Positions 5,021-8,774 of a stretch of 8,774 nt of DNA are shown here, one piece after another. The position numbers and the translations under genes are program-made. The notes beneath the pieces were generated by a model. That model had not been told where the DNA came from, ran no database searches, and saw nothing but the letters and a program-made list of their open reading frames with translations. Source of the DNA: Bacteriovoracaceae bacterium (GTDB taxonomy: Bacteria > Bdellovibrionota > Bacteriovoracia > Bacteriovoracales > Bacteriovoracaceae); assembly GCA_023151145.1 (NCBI GenBank), contig JAKLJM010000073.1, positions 1 to 8,774 on the forward strand, given 5' to 3'. Numbering within the stretch: position 1 is the stretch's first letter; each line of letters starts with the position of its first letter.

Positions 5021-5957
5021 TTTCTAAGTCATTAAGTTCTGGTTTCCAGTTAAGCTTAGATTTTAAGTGAGTAGAGTCAGCAATCAGCTTTGCAGCATCA
5101 CCAGGTCTTCTTGGACCTTCAGTAGCTTCAAAGTTAACACCAGAAACTTTTTTCATGCAATTAACAACTTCGCGCACACTGAAACCTTGGCCATAGCCAC
5201 AGTTGAAAAGATCAGAGCTTCCTCCATCAAGTAGATATTTCATTGCTAAAACATGTGCGTTAGAAAGATCTTCGACATGGATGTAGTCACGAATACCTGT
5301 TCCATCTGGTGTCTGATAGTCTGTTCCTGTGATAAACATCTTATCGCGTTTTTTGAGGGATGCTTCGCTAGCGATTTTAATTAAATGAGTTGCAGTCTTT
5401 GTTCGTTGGCCAAACTTCAAGTCTCTTGATGCTCCAGCTACATTGAAATATCTAAAAACAACAGAGCGAAGACCGAATTCTAGTTCGGTATCACGAACGA
5501 TCTGTTCACTAAAAAGCTTTGAAAATCCGTATGGATTTATAGGACAAGTTGGCGTGGATTCGGAAATGATATCGGCGCCGGCATTACCATAGACAGCTGC
5601 AGTAGAAGAAAAAACAAAGTTTTGGATATTTGAAATTTTGCAGGCATTTAATATGGAAATAACGCCGTTGGTATTATTAGAGTAGTATTTTAAAGGCTCA
5701 GTTATTGATTCAGGAACGACAATTTTTGCAGCAAAATGAATGACGCCAGAAACGTTTTCCTTCTTCATGATTTCTGAAACAAGCGAAGTGTCGGCAATTT
5801 CAGCATTGTAAAATATGGCATCTGGGTGAACTAGTTCTTTAAACCCAGTGGAAAGATCATCAACGATGACTACTTGAAAACCCTGGTTAATGAGTTTTGC
5901 GACTGTGTTAGAGCCAATATATCCGGCGCCGCCGGTAACAAGAATTTTTTGCTTCAT
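4977..5957 (-). CDS. galE: UDP-glucose 4-epimerase
   Basis: A 326-residue extended short-chain dehydrogenase/reductase that interconverts UDP-glucose and UDP-galactose (or the N-acetyl forms) with bound NAD+, in the cytoplasm. The Rossmann motif GGAGYIGS is at residues 9-16, followed by VDDLSTG at 32-38, HFAA at 74-77, SSTAAVYG at 117-124 with the catalytic Ser/Thr region, and NPYGFSK at 141-147 giving Tyr143 and Lys147. RYFNVAGA, GIRDYIHVEDL and RPGD are further GalE signatures, and the length is normal. The frame is open for 23 more codons, to 6026, but GalE proteins begin MKxKILVTGG, so I start at 5957; the longer form would overlap the next gene's start. It stands alone on its strand between two homologous membrane-protein genes and overlaps the first by 44 bases. 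It probably feeds galactose-type sugars to the surface glycan. Confidence 0.93.
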   Translation of the reverse strand: MKQKILVTGGAGYIGSNTVAKLINQGFQVVIVDDLSTGFKELVHPDAIFYNAEIADTSLVSEIMKKENVSGVIHFAAKIVVPESITEPLKYYSNNTNGVISILNACKISNIQNFVFSSTAAVYGNAGADIISESTPTCPINPYGFSKLFSEQIVRDTELEFGLRSVVFRYFNVAGASRDLKFGQRTKTATHLIKIASEASLKKRDKMFITGTDYQTPDGTGIRDYIHVEDLSNAHVLAMKYLLDGGSSDLFNCGYGQGFSVREVVNCMKKVSGVNFEATEGPRRPGDAAKLIADSTHLKSKLNWKPELNDLEIICKTALDFERSLS

Positions 5958-6017
5958 ATAAATACTTATGTTTAATTTGAATAATGATAGATATACAATT
6001 CTGATTGTGGAGTTGTC
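5958..6017. promoter_or_regulatory. Divergent control region between galE and the second ligase gene
   Basis: Sixty very AT-rich bases hold the start signals for both directions. For the plus strand there is TACAAT at 5994-5999 (five of six to the -10 consensus; -35 weak, TTTAAT 17 bases upstream) and GGAG at 6009-6012, 5 bases before the ATG. For galE only a weak -35/-10 pair (TTGTAT, 17 bases, TTAAAC) and a poor ribosome-binding site are visible. Confidence 0.35.
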
Positions 6018-7190
6018 ATGAGTCAATTGATATATTTTTCACTCATTATTTTGGGATTTTCATTAATCATCAGTACAAGTATCAGTTCTTTGTTTCATAT
6101 CTTAATTATTATTCCGATTATAAATTCACTAAGACTTAAAGAGTGGAAGATTTTACCGAAAAGCGCATGGGCCTTAATAGCTTACTCCGTAATTATCATT
6201 CTATCGGTCGTTCTCAATCAAGATATTGCTAGCTATGGCTACAAACCAATATTAAAAATAAAATATTTTCTACTCGCAGCGCTTGGTATAATGCCAATTT
6301 ATAAATATAGAAGTGAAATATTTACACATAAGCGGACTAAAATCATTTTGAACGTGGTGATGGTTAGTGCAAGCATTGCAACAATGGCAGGAATAATTGC
6401 TCTTTATACGGGTTATCACCCGATTAAGTTTTCCAAGGCGTGTCATTTAACAAGAAATTGTGGAATGTCTGGAATGTATATGAATTATGCCCACACATTA
6501 GTATTACTCCAGGTCATTTTTACGGGTTTATTAATATATAGAAAAAAAATAAATCATTTACTAAAAGAAAAATTCATTTTGGCAGCCTTTATTATTAATT
6601 TGATAGGGCTTTATTTAAGTTTTACAAGAGGTGCTTGGATTGGATTTTTTGCAGCCGTCCCATTTTTTTTTATTCGAGAACACGTGAAAAAATTCTTGAT
6701 CTCAGGGGTGGCGTTGGTCGCATTATCGGGATTAATATACTTAGCTTCTCCAAAAGTTCAGGAAACATTTAACAGTAGAAAAGATTCTAACGACGAAAGA
6801 ATTGGGTCATGGAAAGCTTCAATAAAGGCATTCGAAGAGCGTAAAATTTTGGGTTATGGATATTTAAACTATGAACCGCACTCACCGGAAATCAAATATA
6901 GATACAATATAAATAATGCCTATTTCAAAGGACATTCGCATAATAATTTTTTACAAGTATTAGCAGATACCGGGCTTCTAGGGTTCATAGCGTTTGTGGC
7001 TTGGTTAACTCTTTGGATAAAGGAAGTCTATCAGCGATCTGATTTAGTTGCACAAGTAACTTTACCGGTAATTATTTGTTTCATTGTTGCTGGATTAACA
7101 CAATCGACTATAATTCTTGCAAATAATCAGTTTGCGATTTTGGGAATATATATGATTTCCGTAATTAAACCAAAAGAAGAGGAATTATGA
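6018..7190 (+). CDS. O-antigen ligase/polymerase family membrane protein (Wzy_C), second copy
   Basis: A 390-residue multi-pass inner-membrane protein homologous along its whole length to the protein at 3824-5020. Shared elements include PKSAWAL (47-53), NQDI (67-70), YAH, FTRGAW (202-207, Arg204), ERIGSWKASIKAF (Arg261), LGYGYLNYEPHS, GHSHNNFLQVLADTGLLGF (His306/His308) and GLTQSTI near the end. These are the Wzy_C outer-loop motifs of WaaL-type ligases and Wzy polymerases, which work on undecaprenyl-linked glycans in the periplasm. The start is well placed: ATG with GGAG 5 bases before. The stop overlaps the rfbB start as ATGA, so the two are translationally coupled. The two copies differ mostly in the second half of the outer loop, where a change in acceptor or donor could lie. 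One may be polymerase and the other ligase; sequence alone does not decide. Confidence 0.87.
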   Translation: MSQLIYFSLIILGFSLIISTSISSLFHILIIIPIINSLRLKEWKILPKSAWALIAYSVIIILSVVLNQDIASYGYKPILKIKYFLLAALGIMPIYKYRSEIFTHKRTKIILNVVMVSASIATMAGIIALYTGYHPIKFSKACHLTRNCGMSGMYMNYAHTLVLLQVIFTGLLIYRKKINHLLKEKFILAAFIINLIGLYLSFTRGAWIGFFAAVPFFFIREHVKKFLISGVALVALSGLIYLASPKVQETFNSRKDSNDERIGSWKASIKAFEERKILGYGYLNYEPHSPEIKYRYNINNAYFKGHSHNNFLQVLADTGLLGFIAFVAWLTLWIKEVYQRSDLVAQVTLPVIICFIVAGLTQSTIILANNQFAILGIYMISVIKPKEEEL

Positions 7191-8182
7191 AATTTTTCGT
7201 AACAGGTGGAGCTGGGTTTATTGGCAGTGCGGTGATTCGACACTTGATTGAGAAAACCGAGCATGAGGTTTTAAACTTTGACAAACTTACCTATGCAGGA
7301 AATTTAGAAAATATAAAAATGGTTTCAGGTAATCCACGATATAGGTTTCTTCAAGGAGATATTTGCAATCGCGATCTTCTCGAAAAAGCATTCAGTGAAT
7401 TTAAGCCAGATAAAATTATGCACCTTGCAGCAGAGAGTCACGTAGATCGTTCAATCACTGGACCTTCAGAATTTATCACGACCAATATCATTGGAACCTA
7501 TTCGATGCTTGAAGAAGCGTTGAAATATTATCAAAGGCTTGATGAAGCAAAGAAAAAAGCTTTTCTTTTTCATCATATTTCAACTGATGAAGTTTATGGA
7601 GAATTAGGGGAGATGGGACTTTTTACTGAGGAGACACCATATGATCCGAGTTCGCCGTATTCGGCCTCGAAAGCGTCGAGTGATCATTTGGTGCGAGCGT
7701 GGGGAAGAACATTTAAGCTTCCGGTCATTGTGACCAATTGTTCAAATAATTATGGGCCATATCATTATCCGGAAAAATTAATTCCTTTGGTAATTACGAA
7801 GGCTAAAAATGGTAAGCCACTTCCAGTTTATGGCAAAGGCGAAAATATTCGTGATTGGCTTTATGTTGAAGATCACGCAAAAGCTCTGGTTACAGTGGTT
7901 GAAAGTGGAAAAACTTTTGAGACTTATAATATCGGTGGTAACAGTGAGCGAAAAAATATTGATGTGGTTAAAACCATTTGCAAAATTATGGATGAACTCC
8001 TTCCTGATTCTCCACATGTACCTCATGAAAAATTAATTACTTTTGTAACTGATCGAGCTGGCCACGATTTCAGGTATGCGATTGATTGCTCTAAAATTAA
8101 ACGCGAGCTGGGTTGGGAGCCGTCGGTCACGTTTGAAGAGGGACTTCGAACTACGGTGGAATGGTTTTTAGATAGAAATTAA
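7187..8182 (+). CDS. rfbB: dTDP-glucose 4,6-dehydratase
   Basis: A 331-residue cytoplasmic enzyme (RmlB/RfbB) that converts dTDP-glucose to dTDP-4-keto-6-deoxyglucose, the entry step to dTDP-L-rhamnose and related deoxysugars. Signatures: TGGAGFIGS at 6-14 for NAD+, DKLTYAGNLENI at 32-43, HLAAESHVDRSI at 79-90, STDEVYGELGE at 132-142 with the catalytic Thr133-Asp134-Glu135, YSASKASSDHLVRAW at 158-172 with Tyr158 and Lys162, NNYGPYHYPEKLIPL and GENIRDWLYVEDH. It is somewhat shorter than the E. coli enzyme (about 361) without loss of a motif. GAGG sits just before the ATG, which overlaps the stop of the preceding membrane-protein gene by four bases. rmlA, rmlC and rmlD are not in the window, so the end product is not known. 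Its last 32 bases overlap fcl tail to tail. Confidence 0.95.
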   Translation: MKFFVTGGAGFIGSAVIRHLIEKTEHEVLNFDKLTYAGNLENIKMVSGNPRYRFLQGDICNRDLLEKAFSEFKPDKIMHLAAESHVDRSITGPSEFITTNIIGTYSMLEEALKYYQRLDEAKKKAFLFHHISTDEVYGELGEMGLFTEETPYDPSSPYSASKASSDHLVRAWGRTFKLPVIVTNCSNNYGPYHYPEKLIPLVITKAKNGKPLPVYGKGENIRDWLYVEDHAKALVTVVESGKTFETYNIGGNSERKNIDVVKTICKIMDELLPDSPHVPHEKLITFVTDRAGHDFRYAIDCSKIKRELGWEPSVTFEEGLRTTVEWFLDRN

Positions 8183-8774
8183 TTGAACGTTTAAGGCCTT
8201 CTTCGAGACTAATTTCATGTTTCCAGCCAAGAGAGTGGATGCGAGAAACATCCATGAGTTTTTTCATAGTTCCATCTGGTTGATTTGGATTAAAAACTAA
8301 TTCGCCTTCAAAACCAGTTAACCTTTTGATCATAAAAGCAAGATCTCTAATGGTTATATCCTCTCCAGTTCCAATATTAATTAGATCTGGAATGTCTCCA
8401 TCGATTTTCATGACATGAATGCAAGCTTTCGCCATGTCATCAACGTAGAGAAATTCGCGTCGCGGATTTCCGGTACCCCAAACTGCAAATTGAGGTGCAT
8501 TTTCCATTTTTGCTTTGTGCATACGAGCAATTAAACCTGGGATAACATGTGAATTTTCTGGATGAAAATTATCATACTCCCCATAGAGATTAGTGGGCAT
8601 CACCGAAGACCACTTTTTGCCATATTGTTTGTTAAAGCTTTCAACGGTTTTAAGCCCTGCTATTTTTGCAATCGCATAAGGTTCATTCGTTGGCTCAAGG
8701 GGAGAAGTTAAAAGACAATCTTCTTTTATTGGTTGAGGAGCATTTTTTGGATAGATGCAACTAGAACCCAAAAA
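8151..8774 (-). CDS. fcl: GDP-L-fucose synthase, N-terminus beyond the window
   Basis: The C-terminal 208 or so residues of GDP-4-keto-6-deoxymannose epimerase/reductase (Fcl/WcaG), the NADPH-dependent enzyme that finishes GDP-L-fucose. The gene runs off the right edge; about 105 residues including the Rossmann nucleotide-binding motif are missing only because of the window limit. Visible are FLGSSCIYP with the Ser of the catalytic triad and the Cys used in epimerisation, EPYAIAKIAG with the Tyr and Lys of the triad, NLYGEYDNFHPENSHVIP with the catalytic His, and GNPRREFLYVDDMA. The C-terminal tail DVSRIHSLGWKHEISLEEGL is typical of the family. It implies fucose, or a sugar derived from it, in the surface glycan; gmd would be expected nearby, outside the window. 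The first codons shown lie in the middle of the protein and are not a true start. Confidence 0.93.
   Translation of the reverse strand, partial: FLGSSCIYPKNAPQPIKEDCLLTSPLEPTNEPYAIAKIAGLKTVESFNKQYGKKWSSVMPTNLYGEYDNFHPENSHVIPGLIARMHKAKMENAPQFAVWGTGNPRREFLYVDDMAKACIHVMKIDGDIPDLINIGTGEDITIRDLAFMIKRLTGFEGELVFNPNQPDGTMKKLMDVSRIHSLGWKHEISLEEGLKRSINFYLKTIPP

Noticed and set aside
5958..6026. Longer galE start at 6026 adding 23 residues
   Set aside because: The added segment is unlike GalE, would overlap the start of the second ligase gene, and the family begins directly with MKxKILVTGG, as found at 5957.
7778..8036. Two small reading frames (75 and 82 residues) on both strands
   Set aside because: Both are shadows within the fully conserved rfbB frame.
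1..8774. CRISPR array, tRNA, rRNA or intact insertion sequence
   Set aside because: No regularly spaced repeats, cloverleaf-type sequences or transposase motifs were seen; the only repeated unit is the two-copy 38-bp element.

Overview
The window is AT-rich bacterial DNA (roughly one third G+C by eye) with two parts. Positions 1 to about 3,750 are an accessory, defence-like segment. Positions about 3,800 to 8,774 are part of a surface-polysaccharide (O-antigen or capsule type) locus. Nothing in it fixes the taxon. The base composition, Gram-negative style polysaccharide genes and a repeated GGTTCC-T-GGAACC palindrome would fit a low-GC Bdellovibrionota/Bacteriovorax-like bacterium, but that is a guess.

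Left part. A two-gene minus-strand unit, DUF4160 (381-641) then DUF2442 (91-369), is a conserved pair often proposed to be toxin-antitoxin-like. It lies between two direct copies of a 38-bp palindrome-containing repeat (35-72 and 768-805, 37/38 identical). The right copy runs straight into a broken plus-strand gene (805-1264). This is the C-terminal half of an Abi-like/HEPN protein with the RNRIFH motif, lacking its N-terminal half and frameshifted in an A8 run. After a non-coding gap comes a minus-strand DarT-DarG operon: an ssDNA ADP-ribosyltransferase toxin (2559-3221) and its macrodomain antitoxin (1524-2555), both with the expected catalytic residues. A small plus-strand Cys-rich HNH-like gene (3435-3698) diverges from darT.

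Boundary. Just before the polysaccharide genes, at 3747-3795, there is a perfect 15-bp inverted repeat with a 19-bp spacer, next to promoter-like hexamers. It probably forms a hairpin in the leader of the first ligase/polymerase gene, or an operator.

Right part. Two homologous O-antigen ligase/polymerase-family membrane proteins (3824-5020 and 6018-7190, plus strand) flank a minus-strand galE (4977-5957). The second membrane-protein gene overlaps rfbB/rmlB (7187-8182) by ATGA. A minus-strand GDP-L-fucose synthase gene (fcl) enters from the right edge (8151-8774, N-terminus missing). GalE supplies UDP-galactose-type sugars, RmlB starts the dTDP-deoxysugar branch (for example dTDP-rhamnose) and Fcl makes GDP-L-fucose. 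The Wzy_C proteins polymerise or transfer finished glycans in the periplasm. Strands alternate, and two convergent gene pairs overlap at their 3' ends, which is unusual for a sugar locus normally built as one operon.

I found no CRISPR array, tRNA, rRNA or intact transposase gene. The best leads are the repeat-bounded DUF2442/DUF4160 cassette beside a beheaded Abi gene, the palindrome that includes the DUF4160 ribosome-binding site, the DarTG operon with its HNH neighbour, the 15-bp inverted repeat, and the duplicated ligase flanking galE.
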